Positions 9,359 through 16,888 of a DNA stretch of 25,064 nt are shown here, in pieces. Source of the DNA: a virus; IMG/VR virus record IMGVR_UViG_3300010297_000077, positions 1-25,064 of that record. One strand, written 5' to 3'. Position numbers and translations under genes: made by a program. Numbering within the stretch: position 1 is the first letter of the stretch; every line of letters starts with the position of its first letter. The notes beneath the pieces were generated by a model, which searched no databases, was not told the origin of the DNA, and was given only the letters and a program-made list of their open reading frames with translations.

Positions 9359-10420
9359 TTATGCAGGTGTTTTAAACGTTTTTGGAAAATCTGCGGTTAG
9401 TATTTTTGTGACTTGACTTGAATTTGTTGCTGGGCCTGTTGGTCCCATTGCTGTTGTGTAGTTTGCTGATGCTGTGACTGTTTTATGAAACTCAGCGTAT
9501 GATTTGTTTAACCAATCCATTAAATCATCAAGATCTACGGAATATTTATCACTTTGTAATAACACCTTTTTACCTGTAACTACTACTTGCTCTTTCCCAA
9601 TAATAAAAGCTCGCTCTTCTTGTGCGTTTACAATCACTCTACCTGAATTGATTACGATTTGTGATGAATCAGACCAATTTGCCATTGCTCGGGTAGCGCT
9701 ATGCTTATTGAAACCTGGTTTAAATTTTAATAATTTATGTGTAGATGTTAAATAGATGCTAGATTCATCTTTACCAATATCTTCAATATCATAACTATTT
9801 CCAGAAGAGGGTGTTTTTACTTTCAATATCATTAACGGATCATCAATACCTTTACCTTTCCAATATTGTACACCTTTTTGTTCATATACACCTTTACCAG
9901 GAGAATTAACTGTATCGTAATGCCGAGTAAATCTGATTGATTGTCCAAATCGCCCTTCCCATATATCATCACCCTCAAATGGTTGAAGTGGTTTTGTTTG
10001 CGATGGCTCCTTTTTTATAGTATACCCTAACTCCTCATAATCTGCCAATATTTTTGGCTTATTACCCTCTACTAAATTGGGTGAATATTCTTGATCGAAT
10101 AATCTTGGAAAATTGTGCTGCGTAACATCATCAATTGAATTGACTGTTGAAAAATAATAATAGCGGGATTGTTTATTGCCTCTACTACTTTCTTCGGTAT
10201 GTGGTGCTTGAAATACAATTACTTGCTCACCTATTAGCGGAATGCGTTTATTAAATACGCACGGAGCTGCATATCTTGCTTTTCTTCGCGTAAATATACC
10301 ACCGGTTGCATTTAATTTTACGAGAATAGATCCATTAAATAATGCATCTCCATTCTCATCTTTTTCCCCACTTTTAAATGCCTTTTTTGTGTCTATAACT
10401 TCAGCAATTGTAAAATTCAT
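9359..10420 (-). CDS. Baseplate hub/spike protein, gp5-like OB-fold domain
   Basis: A 353-aa protein. Residues 1-110 resemble the N-terminal OB fold of T4 gp5 and other base-V/VgrG proteins: a strand NGSILVKLNATGG, then APCVFNKRIPLIGEQVIVFQAP, typical of a small barrel passing through the hub. The middle part has the motif RFGQSIRFTRHYD (about 155-170) common in phage hub proteins. Residues about 240-300 are repetitive beta strands (QIVINSGRVIVNAQ, RAFIIGKEQVVVTGK) that could start a trimeric spike. There is no lysozyme domain between the OB fold and the spike, unlike T4 gp5. The gene starts 1 nt after the stop of the 126-aa gene. Hub identity is good; the lack of cell-wall enzyme implies that lysis at entry is done elsewhere. 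Confidence 0.75.
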   Translation of the reverse strand: MNFTIAEVIDTKKAFKSGEKDENGDALFNGSILVKLNATGGIFTRRKARYAAPCVFNKRIPLIGEQVIVFQAPHTEESSRGNKQSRYYYFSTVNSIDDVTQHNFPRLFDQEYSPNLVEGNKPKILADYEELGYTIKKEPSQTKPLQPFEGDDIWEGRFGQSIRFTRHYDTVNSPGKGVYEQKGVQYWKGKGIDDPLMILKVKTPSSGNSYDIEDIGKDESSIYLTSTHKLLKFKPGFNKHSATRAMANWSDSSQIVINSGRVIVNAQEERAFIIGKEQVVVTGKKVLLQSDKYSVDLDDLMDWLNKSYAEFHKTVTASANYTTAMGPTGPATNSSQVTKILTADFPKTFKTPA

Positions 10421-10421
10421 A

Positions 10422-10802
10422 TTAGCTGGTTTTCATTTTAATTACTTTATTTCCAGCATCCTTACTGTTTTCAATAATCTCTGCTATTTCACTCTCAGTT
10501 AAACCTACACTATCTGAATTAGATGTGGATGTTTGGTTTTGATTTGCTTTTATGACTCTTTGAATAATTGCAGCTAATTTAATTAATTGATCATCGTTTT
10601 TTACACCAACCTCCAAGTATGTTGCAACTAATGGTACAAGCATTGCTGCATCATCTGGATTTTTTATAAAAGCAGTCAATTTTGTTACAAGGGATGTAAT
10701 TTGCTCAGATTTTTCTTCTGAGTTTATGTGTATTTGTTTCAGTAATTGATCAAACGTTTTGCCTTCATATATCTCAATTTCACTAAAATCAATCTTTTCC
10801 AT
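10422..10802 (-). CDS. Conserved-type hypothetical protein next to hub gene
   Basis: A 126-aa acidic helical protein (EIEIYEGKTFDQLLKQIH, then KNPDDAAMLVPLVATYLEVGVKNDDQLIKLAAIIQRV). I associate this arrangement with a small unnamed protein found near baseplate genes of marine T4-like phages, but I cannot name a function. AGGA lies 9 nt before the ATG. It sits between the gp55-like sigma gene and the hub gene. A gp33-like co-activator is conceivable from the neighbourhood, but there is no sequence support, and a tail-assembly role is equally possible. Confidence 0.7.
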   Translation of the reverse strand: MEKIDFSEIEIYEGKTFDQLLKQIHINSEEKSEQITSLVTKLTAFIKNPDDAAMLVPLVATYLEVGVKNDDQLIKLAAIIQRVIKANQNQTSTSNSDSVGLTESEIAEIIENSKDAGNKVIKMKTS

Positions 10803-10822
10803 AATAAAATTCCTATCATTTA

Positions 10823-11536
10823 TTATAAATATTCACGCCCATCAATTATACCTTCTTTTTGATAAATTTCAAACATCGAGAAAAACATCTCTTTAAAAAT
10901 TTTAACAACTTTTGTTATATGTTGAGTTTCTACGCCTGCACGTTCTCGTATAAGAACATATATTATTTTCTTATTGTAAATATCCAAATCATTACTTGAC
11001 CGCATAATTTCAATTAATGAATCTGCAATTTTTTTATCTCGTGTTGAGTTAAACAAATATTCTAAATTTGTGTCTGCCCATGAACACCACAGTTTTAGAA
11101 AATCCTTTAATGATTCAGTGTAATTATCCCGGGAAATTTCGTTTGCAATATTTCGATCCGGGTCAACTAACGTTAAATCTGTAGTCTGCTGTTCTCTTTT
11201 ATAGTTTTCTTTTACGAGTGCGAGTAGATAATTCTTGCAGACAATAGTAAAATAAGAATATGCTTTACCTTTGTCTTCCTGATATTTTGGCATCTTTTCA
11301 AGCAAAAAAGCAACTGCATCTATTTGTAAATCATGGAACGATGTGTCGTACCTATAATATTTTTTTGTATTAATTATGTTTTCCGCCAACTTCATAAAAG
11401 CAGGATATATTAGATCTGAAAACAATGCGTTCTTCTCAGCCAATTTATAATTTTCTTGCTTGTCCAATTCATTATAACGAATTATCGCAGCTTGCACTTC
11501 TTTACCAAAATACGGCTTTCTTTTTGTTTTACTCAT
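10823..11536 (-). CDS. 55: Late-transcription sigma factor, gp55-like
   Basis: A 237-aa protein resembling T4 gp55 (185 aa) and small group-4-like sigma factors. The best region is about residues 66-116: YDTSFHDLQIDAVAFLLEKM, KYQEDKGKAYSYFTIVCKNY and a basic LVKENYKREQQ. This matches the order of sigma70 region 2, with core-binding helix, then the -10 recognition helix. No convincing region 4 is visible, as expected for gp55, which uses the sliding clamp and gp33 instead. It overlaps the upstream membrane-protein gene by 8 nt (ATGAGTAA) and directly precedes the baseplate operon it presumably helps to switch on. Confidence 0.8.
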   Translation of the reverse strand: MSKTKRKPYFGKEVQAAIIRYNELDKQENYKLAEKNALFSDLIYPAFMKLAENIINTKKYYRYDTSFHDLQIDAVAFLLEKMPKYQEDKGKAYSYFTIVCKNYLLALVKENYKREQQTTDLTLVDPDRNIANEISRDNYTESLKDFLKLWCSWADTNLEYLFNSTRDKKIADSLIEIMRSSNDLDIYNKKIIYVLIRERAGVETQHITKVVKIFKEMFFSMFEIYQKEGIIDGREYL

Positions 11537-11861
11537 TATTATCCAATTCGTCTGTGGTGTTTATTTTAGAATTTATATATTTTAAGTCATCAACTAAATC
11601 AGCAATGGTGTTTTTAATAGCTTTAAAAACAAAACCAACTTCATCATCCGATTCGAACCCACCTAACCTGTCGATTCGCTTTAATGACGTGTGTATTTTT
11701 ACATATCTTTCAAGTAGTGATTTAATTACTCGTTCTATAGTATTAGTGGAGTCACTTATCATATCCTCCATTATAGAATTCTTCTTATTTAAATTAAAAA
11801 TGATAAAAAGAAATACTAAATTAACAAAAATGCTCACTACTAATGAGATTAAAACAATCAT
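11529..11861 (-). CDS. Small N-terminally anchored membrane protein with coiled coil
   Basis: A 110-aa protein. Residues 2-25 are a strong transmembrane helix (IVLISLVVSIFVNLVFLFIIF), followed by a charged, helical cytoplasmic or periplasmic part with VIKSLLERYVKIHTSLKRID and a C-terminal acidic tail. Proteins of this layout are frequent next to gp55 in marine T4-like phages, but I cannot give a function. It starts 9 nt after the HD-hydrolase stop and overlaps the sigma gene by 8 nt, so translation of the two is probably coupled. Confidence 0.65.
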   Translation of the reverse strand: MIVLISLVVSIFVNLVFLFIIFNLNKKNSIMEDMISDSTNTIERVIKSLLERYVKIHTSLKRIDRLGGFESDDEVGFVFKAIKNTIADLVDDLKYINSKINTTDELDNNE

Positions 11862-11870
11862 ATACTTTAA

Positions 11871-12680
11871 TTATTTAGAGTTTCCAAATATATCATCGAA
11901 TGCAGACACGAGTTTTTCACCCTCTTCTTTTTTCTTCTGCTTTTGTGTTTTTATTGGATCAGTTACAGTAGCAGATGGTTCAAATCTTGATGTCTCTAAG
12001 CGTTCACAATTTAATGAATTTGTCGATTTTACCCATCGCTCGAATTCAAAGCGGGTTGCTGCCATATCTGCTTGGTGTAATAATTGCGGCATATAATTTC
12101 GTTGTTTTGATTCTAAACTGCGACTAAAATAATATGCTTTATTGGCATCGTCATATACGCCATCGTGAATTCTAATTGCTAAATACTCATTCCAAGTACA
12201 AGAAATATTAAATGATTGTAATAGAAATAAAGATGCATCTTGAACTAATCTAAATGGTATATTGTTGTTTGGTTTATATATTTTCCCTAGCTTCTCTCTG
12301 TGCCAGCTCGAGTCATTAAAAACATATCCATCTTTTCCTTCCCCAACAAAACCAAGTTTCCCTAGATCGTGATTAAGGGCTGCAAACATAAGCTCTTCAA
12401 TAGTGAAGCCAGAAACATCGATGCCAATTTCTTGAGCTTTTTTATATTCGATTAATGAAAAATCCATTACTCTTAATACATGATCAACATATCCACCAGG
12501 AATTGCATTATGATAATAATTTGTTCCAGAGGCGGGTGCAAACATTAATCGTTCTTCACCAAAAGCATCAAGCATTCGTAGAATGGCATCAGACCTTGTT
12601 GGAAATAATTTACTAATTCTGGCACGTAATTTTAAGTAATTCTCTTGAATTTGTTTTGCAGTTAAAGAAAATTCTGACAT
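11871..12680 (-). CDS. HD-domain metal-dependent phosphohydrolase
   Basis: A 269-aa HD-superfamily protein. The metal ligands are visible in order: H67 (GGYVDHVLRV), H104-D105 (ALNHDLGKLG), H172-D173 (RIHDGVYDD) and H202 with D205 (LLHQADMAATRFEFE). The C-terminal 50 residues are charged and low-complexity. The substrate cannot be read from sequence; HD proteins in phages include nucleotidases and cyclic-nucleotide or oligonucleotide hydrolases, so nucleotide recycling or counter-defence are both possible. The ATG has no Shine-Dalgarno but a run of A, and this junction closely resembles that before the gene starting at 15145. Confidence 0.82.
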   Translation of the reverse strand: MSEFSLTAKQIQENYLKLRARISKLFPTRSDAILRMLDAFGEERLMFAPASGTNYYHNAIPGGYVDHVLRVMDFSLIEYKKAQEIGIDVSGFTIEELMFAALNHDLGKLGFVGEGKDGYVFNDSSWHREKLGKIYKPNNNIPFRLVQDASLFLLQSFNISCTWNEYLAIRIHDGVYDDANKAYYFSRSLESKQRNYMPQLLHQADMAATRFEFERWVKSTNSLNCERLETSRFEPSATVTDPIKTQKQKKKEEGEKLVSAFDDIFGNSK

Positions 12681-12716
12681 TTTTTTGTTTTTTATTTTAA
12701 AATAATTAATTTTTTC
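12681..12716 (-). repeat. Repeated gene junction, copy 1 (A-rich leader)
   Basis: The minus strand reads through the end of the 183-aa gene (codons for KLIILK and stop) into AAATAAAAAACAAAAAAATG. Almost the same stop-leader-start block lies at 15146-15180, where the methyltransferase ends in KLILLK. There is no Shine-Dalgarno; A-rich leaders of this kind are typical of hosts that initiate without one. Low complexity makes descent from a common copy plausible but not certain. Confidence 0.45.
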
Positions 12717-13243
12717 GAAATGTATGCATCTTTGTTTGTTGGAAGATCATCTGTTGGAGTATTGATGCTATTAAGAAAAGATACGAGTAATTCTTCCTGT
12801 CTCCTTCCGGCTGCATCCACTCCTGTATGAAATAGTGTATTTTTACTTACTAAAACCGGCACATTTAAATACAGTAAAGGTTGAAAATAAATTGGGAAAT
12901 TTCCACGAACCATTATCGTTATCGAAATCGACTCATCTATACTTTTGATATTATGTAAATACTCAGCTAATGTAATATAATTCTGATATAATTGAATGCT
13001 ATTCAGATCCCTTTCAATCATATACGAAATACAAAAATTTAATACAACTTCTGGATTTACTGATGATGATTTGCATGATAAAATATATTGACGCACTTGT
13101 GTCATTACTTTACCAACGCTAGGCGTTAGTAAATCATCAAAAGTCAATATCAACTGTTTCGGGTATTCAATTTTTTCAGAAGGCGCTTTTTTATTGATGC
13201 GATCTGGTATTTCTTCTCCATAAATATTTTTATCACTACTCAT
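12692..13243 (-). CDS. Hypothetical protein (183 aa)
   Basis: I do not recognise the family. The first 25 residues are polar and probably disordered. The middle has a mixed alpha/beta pattern: strand LILTFDD, helix TPSVGKVMTQVRQYILSC, then helix NPEVVLNFCISYMI, strand SISITIMVRGNF and strand VPVLVSKNTLFHTG, followed by AAGRRQEELLVSFLNS. It is expressed from its own promoter (13268-13296), with a predicted leader of under 20 nt and no Shine-Dalgarno. Strand-helix alternation suggests a compact globular enzyme-like fold, but no catalytic motif can be pointed out. Confidence 0.65.
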   Translation of the reverse strand: MSSDKNIYGEEIPDRINKKAPSEKIEYPKQLILTFDDLLTPSVGKVMTQVRQYILSCKSSSVNPEVVLNFCISYMIERDLNSIQLYQNYITLAEYLHNIKSIDESISITIMVRGNFPIYFQPLLYLNVPVLVSKNTLFHTGVDAAGRRQEELLVSFLNSINTPTDDLPTNKDAYISKKLIILK

Positions 13244-13267
13244 TTAGATATTCTTTGTATTAAATAC

Positions 13268-13296
13268 AATATAGGGAATATTGTTAAGAATTCCAA
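13268..13296 (-). promoter_or_regulatory. Sigma70-type promoter (TTGGAA-17-TATATT) for the 183-aa gene
   Basis: On the minus strand TTGGAA lies at 13296-13291 and TATATT at 13273-13268, with a 17-nt spacer ending TTCCC. The same architecture and much of the same sequence occurs before QueD (20759-20787). The palindrome TTGTATTAAATACAA at 13255-13269 covers the end of the -10 and the start site and could be an operator. A 12-bp palindrome TAAAATATTTTA lies just upstream at 13304-13315. Confidence 0.7.
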
Positions 13297-13313
13297 ACAT
13301 TTTCTAAAATATT

Positions 13314-14453
13314 TTACTGGTCCTGTAGATATTCTTTAATTGCTTGACTTGACATATTTCGCATTTGACTTGGGGATAGAATCTTTTTTTTCTTTGGTGC
13401 TGGTTGTTCTTTCTTTATCACTTCTTCCGTAATAACATCACCGTCTGGTAACACTTGAACGACTTTTCGCAATCCCGTAATTTCATCTGTGTTATTATTT
13501 TTGTCATTATTATCCGTCTTCTGTTCGTTGGGTTCTTTTGCTTTGTTTTTTATTAATTGTTTCTCTGTTAGTTTTTTTGCTTTTTGAAACAATTGGTCTA
13601 CGCTTAGTGATGTAGTATCAGATTTTACTTTTTTTTTACCAAATTCCGAATTGTGTAGTGCTTTTGAAAATGCAAAATTTGCAGCTAACACAAGCGCAAT
13701 TGCTAACGGATCAAATACAAAAATTATAGTAAGTAATAAATAATTAACTACCATATCCATTGGAATATTAGTTACACTACTTACATATTTTAAAGGTCCT
13801 AATTCAGCAGCAGTGTCTGCAGAATTCAGCAATTCAATTTTTTTAATTTCATATTTTCCAATGGAATCTGTCGCGTTTTGTATTTTTTCACTAATCGCGT
13901 TTCTATTTTCTACAGCTTCTTTTAGTTGATTTTCTAAAGAGCGCCGCGCTGCTGCTGATGTTGTGGTAATCTTCTCCCCTGTTTCGCGATCTATATACTG
14001 TATTTGACCTGGTTTAGATAATCCCTCTCTTAATTCTGATATCGATGCAACTAATTGATTTTTTTCAATTTGATATTCTGATTTTTGATCTTCAAACACC
14101 TGTTTCCTTGTATCAACTAATTCAATTTGTCTGGTTGTTATTTTATCAGCGTTAGCAGTTTCTTGATATGCTGCACTTAGAAATCCGTAAATCCCAATGC
14201 TGGTTATGATTATTAAAATAGCTGTTGCTAATACAAGATAGAATTTTAAAAATCCATGCAATGTTTTCCAATAATGATGAAGAAGGGTTGCAGTGACAAT
14301 TTTTGAAATTTCCAAGCTCGAAGCCATAATTATGACTTGTAATGAAGCCCCGGAAAATAATTTAGATAATCCAAATACTGAATAAAATGCTGCTGATCCA
14401 CTAACTGAAATTGCTGTTAAGAGGATTATAGAGGGTAAGAAATACTTTTTCAT
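13314..14453 (-). CDS. Polytopic membrane protein with large central coiled coil
   Basis: A 379-aa protein from ATG at 14451-14453; an in-frame TTG six codons earlier (14469-14471) is less likely. Predicted helices lie at about residues 5-30, 38-60, 70-95 and 236-262. Between the third and fourth is a 130-residue charged coiled coil with one short break (GKPGQIQYIDRETGE-like). The C-terminal 110 residues are hydrophilic, with an Asn/Asp/Lys-rich linker and a Lys-rich end. The motif MASSLEISKIVTATLLHHYW in helix 2 is shared with membrane proteins I know from marine T4-like phages, whose function is unknown. It is transcribed alone, from the promoter at 14671-14699, through a long leader. Host-membrane remodelling or superinfection exclusion are possible roles, not demonstrated. 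Confidence 0.75.
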   Translation of the reverse strand: MKKYFLPSIILLTAISVSGSAAFYSVFGLSKLFSGASLQVIIMASSLEISKIVTATLLHHYWKTLHGFLKFYLVLATAILIIITSIGIYGFLSAAYQETANADKITTRQIELVDTRKQVFEDQKSEYQIEKNQLVASISELREGLSKPGQIQYIDRETGEKITTTSAAARRSLENQLKEAVENRNAISEKIQNATDSIGKYEIKKIELLNSADTAAELGPLKYVSSVTNIPMDMVVNYLLLTIIFVFDPLAIALVLAANFAFSKALHNSEFGKKKVKSDTTSLSVDQLFQKAKKLTEKQLIKNKAKEPNEQKTDNNDKNNNTDEITGLRKVVQVLPDGDVITEEVIKKEQPAPKKKKILSPSQMRNMSSQAIKEYLQDQ

Positions 14454-14664
14454 AATTATACATATTTTCAACTCGTGATTTATCCGATCTCACTATGTAA
14501 GTTTTGAAAATTATAAAATAAGTAAATAATTAAATAATTAAGTGATAATAATTTAAATTTTTAAATAATAGTAATTTTATTTTTCAATTTCAATTAACTG
14601 TATAAATGAATTTAAATAATAAACTTTGTATCTGGATGTGAATTTATTCACTTCCGAAATAATT
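14454..14664 (-). other. Long AT-rich 5' leader (about 210 nt)
   Basis: This is the predicted untranslated leader between the promoter at 14671-14699 and the ATG at 14453. It is extremely AT-rich, with repeated TAATTATTTA-like runs around 14515-14580. Near its 5' end GTGAATAAATTCAC (14638-14651) could form a short hairpin. No open frame, tRNA or known riboswitch is recognisable. No strong Shine-Dalgarno precedes the ATG. Confidence 0.5.
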
Positions 14665-14670
14665 TTTATA

Positions 14671-14699
14671 AAGTTACCGAAAATTTTTGAGAAAGTCAA
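14671..14699 (-). promoter_or_regulatory. Strong sigma70-type promoter (TTGACT-17-TAACTT)
   Basis: On the minus strand TTGACT (14699-14694) and TAACTT (14676-14671) are separated by exactly 17 nt. The spacer TTCTCAAAAATTTTCGG is strikingly close to the spacer of the QueD promoter (TTCCCAAAAATTTTCCC), and both continue with TATAAAAA after the -10. It follows the terminator at 14810-14845, so it starts a new transcription unit. Confidence 0.75.
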
Positions 14700-14737
14700 G
14701 GATTTTTTTCATTTTTTCATTTTTTTTGTAAATTATC

Positions 14738-14799
14738 TAATTATAATAATATTTATCAGGATATTATTTAATTATAATACTATTTATCAGAATATTATT
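14738..14799. repeat. Two tandem 31-bp repeats in intergenic region
   Basis: Copies at 14738-14768 and 14769-14799 differ at two positions. Each unit carries, on the minus strand, TGATAAATA followed by TATTATAATTA-like sequence; TGATAAATA is one base from the T4 late element TATAAATA. They lie between the terminator and the sigma70-type promoter, so they may be paired late-promoter or regulator-binding sites. Confidence 0.75.
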
Positions 14800-14809
14800 T
14801 AATAATATA

Positions 14810-14845
14810 CACAAAAAGAAAGAGTATAATAAAACATTATACTCT
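14810..14845 (-). terminator. Rho-independent terminator
   Basis: On the minus strand AGAGTATAAT (14845-14836), loop GTTTT and ATTATACTCT (14830-14821) form a perfect 10-bp stem followed by TTCTTTTTGTG. It lies 34 nt beyond the stop of the gene at 14879-15145 and closes the methyltransferase/amidase transcription unit. Confidence 0.8.
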
Positions 14846-14878
14846 ATATTCTTGAAAAAATACAATATGATTATAATA

Positions 14879-15145
14879 TTAATATCGCATTTGTCCCATG
14901 CGATACTTTTTCCGAAGCGACGCCTCTGCAGATTGTGCTGTCTCTAGAATCCTTTGTAATTCTTTAAACGTAACATTGAATTTTTTATTACCGATGCAGA
15001 AAGCGCCGATCGGTTTAATCTCAGACTTTTTTTGGTAATCGTCAACTGTCAATTCTTCAGATAATTCAAAATCTATGCTACTAAACAATGCACCATATCG
15101 TCTAGTCCTCTTCTGGTCGTATCCATATCTATGATTTATTCCCAT
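14879..15145 (-). CDS. Small conserved-type hypothetical protein
   Basis: An 88-aa protein if started at ATG 15143-15145 (MGINHRYGYDQKRTRR). A longer frame reaching 15202 would overlap the methyltransferase by 46 nt and has a less likely N-terminus. The C-terminal part, CIGNKKFNVTFKELQRIL plus a helix ending KYRMGQMRY, is a pattern I have seen in small marine phage proteins without known function. A basic N-terminus hints at nucleic-acid contact. It is the last gene before the terminator, and its leader is the A-rich junction copy 2. Confidence 0.65.
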   Translation of the reverse strand: MGINHRYGYDQKRTRRYGALFSSIDFELSEELTVDDYQKKSEIKPIGAFCIGNKKFNVTFKELQRILETAQSAEASLRKKYRMGQMRY

Positions 15146-15180
15146 TTTTTTTGTTTTTATTTTAATAAAATTAATTTGAA
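15146..15180 (-). repeat. Repeated gene junction, copy 2 (A-rich leader)
   Basis: On the minus strand AAATTAATTTTATTAAAATA runs from the methyltransferase end over its stop into AAAACAAAAAAAATG. It matches the junction at 12681-12716 with a few differences, including the last codons of two unrelated upstream genes. Confidence 0.45.
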
Positions 15181-15861
15181 AAATGATGTAGAATCTGTGC
15201 AATCAATTGCGTAAGGTACTCCTATCGCATTGATAATTTCTACGATTCTCGATCTTTTATAAAATATGTAATCTGATTCATTATTATTACTTGTTTCAGG
15301 TAATAACATAAAAACTGAGCCAACATTACAAATATTTAGAGATTTTCTAATCATCATTTCTAGATATTCGTATTGATCAGTTTGTATATTTCCATAATTC
15401 ATAGTAATATTCGTATTATGGAATACCCAATCATATTTTGTAGTTTCATCATAGTTTTCATCAAACACTTCAGATTTTAACGCAAATTCAAAAAACTCTG
15501 AGTTACTTTCTTCTATAAGAAAATCGTATTTGTATTTCCCTACTTCTATCATTAATGGATTACTATCAATACCTGTATATTTAATCTTCTGGCAATTCAT
15601 ATCCATCAATAAATAACGGCCAAAATCCCCTCGCCCACATCCAACATCTAAAACAGTTGATGTAACATCAGGGTGCACAGTACCAACAATTGCAGAACTA
15701 TATATCAAATTTTGCAAGTCTTCTGTTTCGTAACCAACTGTCAAACTATCAGTAATCATATAATCAGGAAATGCCTCTTCAGTACGAGTCTCTGAAACTG
15801 GAGTATCTTCTATACTATCAATAGTATTCGTTTCATTAAAAACTTCTTGAATTCTTTTCAT
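15157..15861 (-). CDS. Class I SAM-dependent methyltransferase
   Basis: A 234-aa protein with a clear motif I, LDVGCGRGDFG at residues 71-81, preceded by a hydrophobic strand. GIDSNPLMIEVGK follows as motif II with the acidic residue that binds the SAM ribose. YDWVFHNTNITMNYG is a plausible motif IV region, without the NPPY or DPPY of DNA N6-adenine/N4-cytosine enzymes. The target is therefore not readable and could be a small molecule, protein or RNA. The first 40 residues are acidic and probably disordered. It lies between the amidase and a small gene ending at a terminator. Confidence 0.82.
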   Translation of the reverse strand: MKRIQEVFNETNTIDSIEDTPVSETRTEEAFPDYMITDSLTVGYETEDLQNLIYSSAIVGTVHPDVTSTVLDVGCGRGDFGRYLLMDMNCQKIKYTGIDSNPLMIEVGKYKYDFLIEESNSEFFEFALKSEVFDENYDETTKYDWVFHNTNITMNYGNIQTDQYEYLEMMIRKSLNICNVGSVFMLLPETSNNNESDYIFYKRSRIVEIINAIGVPYAIDCTDSTSFFKLILLK

Positions 15862-15891
15862 TAAAAACTATTTACAATATATATGAAAAAA

Positions 15892-16845
15892 TTAAAGGCT
15901 TTTTAGCATTTCAAGCATTTCTTTTTGTGGAAATATATCACTCTTATCCTTTCTTACGTTTGTGTGTGATAATAATCCCTTAACTTTACCAGAAACTGCA
16001 TCTGTTTTGTAACCAAATGCATCTTTGTCATTTAAAATCCACTCTTTCAAGCCAATTTCTAAATCGATGTCAAATCGCTTAGATAAATGCTTCAATAAAA
16101 AATATGTGGAATTAATTTGTGCGTTACTATATTTATGCCAATAACGATATCCTCGAAAATCATAACCTAAATCAACAATTTGATCGTCATCAGCTCGAGT
16201 ACCAACATATGTATAAAATGCGCCGTTTTTTTCCTGTAACCAACCGAAGTTACATATTTCTATACCAATTGAATGTTGGTGCATATATGAATCAATACCG
16301 TGTTTTGTTTTGCCACCTAAATGAAATGCAAAATACTCATCAGGAATACATTTTAAAACTATACCATCATATTCAGAATCGCCATTATTAATTTTTTGTC
16401 CTCCAATTACAAAATGGGTGCCAATTCGCCCCCTATTATCAGCATTCCAATAATCAATCGTTGAATATGGATTATTTCCACCAGCAGTATGATGCAAAAA
16501 TATATAATCCTTTTCACGCTTTTCACCATACGTAACAACATATTCATCTGAGTCAAGCATATGTTCTTGAATTTCAAAATCACCCTCACACAAATCAGTA
16601 GTACAATCAAAATCATCAATTTCATTATATAAAGACGATTCTACTGAGCTACCATACCGATTCATTATTTTTGTATATGTGTCAAGATTTAAATCAGAAT
16701 TACTTCCATTACCTAACGTCAAATTAAAATTACGTACGGCTGATTTTGTAATGCTGTCATATACACCTGTTTCAGGTACACCTAAACAACTTTGTAGATT
16801 TTTTATTAAACTTGCATCAAATGTAAATTCTTGTAATGGCATCAT
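15892..16845 (-). CDS. Endolysin: peptidoglycan-binding domain plus N-acetylmuramoyl-L-alanine amidase
   Basis: A 317-aa protein. Residues 12-65 resemble a peptidoglycan-binding type 1 domain (LIKNLQSCLGVPETGVYD, then AVRNFNLTLG). Residues about 112-310 are an amidase type 2 domain: IFLHHTAGG (H118/H119 zinc ligand), THFVIGG, the HSIGIEICNFG strand (191-201) and LLSHTNVRKDKSDIFP with H294 and D303 in the places of the remaining zinc ligands. It cuts the MurNAc-L-Ala bond, for lysis or entry. There is no signal peptide, so a holin or spanin would be needed. AAAAGG lies 2 nt before the first ATG and 5 nt before the second (16842), so the second may be the real start. A late-type TATAAATA lies at 16858-16865. 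Confidence 0.88.
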   Translation of the reverse strand: MMPLQEFTFDASLIKNLQSCLGVPETGVYDSITKSAVRNFNLTLGNGSNSDLNLDTYTKIMNRYGSSVESSLYNEIDDFDCTTDLCEGDFEIQEHMLDSDEYVVTYGEKREKDYIFLHHTAGGNNPYSTIDYWNADNRGRIGTHFVIGGQKINNGDSEYDGIVLKCIPDEYFAFHLGGKTKHGIDSYMHQHSIGIEICNFGWLQEKNGAFYTYVGTRADDDQIVDLGYDFRGYRYWHKYSNAQINSTYFLLKHLSKRFDIDLEIGLKEWILNDKDAFGYKTDAVSGKVKGLLSHTNVRKDKSDIFPQKEMLEMLKSL

Positions 16846-16857
16846 AACCTTTTATAA

Positions 16858-16865
16858 TATTTATA
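16858..16865 (-). promoter_or_regulatory. Possible T4-type late promoter (TATAAATA)
   Basis: The minus strand has the exact T4 late element TATAAATA 12 nt before the amidase ATG, in TTTATAAATATTATAAAAGG. The predicted start site would leave a very short leader that still keeps the AAAGG ribosome site. A late lysis gene and an encoded gp55-like sigma make it plausible; AT richness keeps confidence moderate. Confidence 0.45.
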
Positions 16866-16888
16866 AACCAAATTCCATTTCCGGAAAC

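Noticed and set aside
11425-12096. Plus-strand frame of 223 codons
   Set aside because: It covers three well-supported minus genes (sigma, membrane protein, HD hydrolase) and has no recognisable motif.
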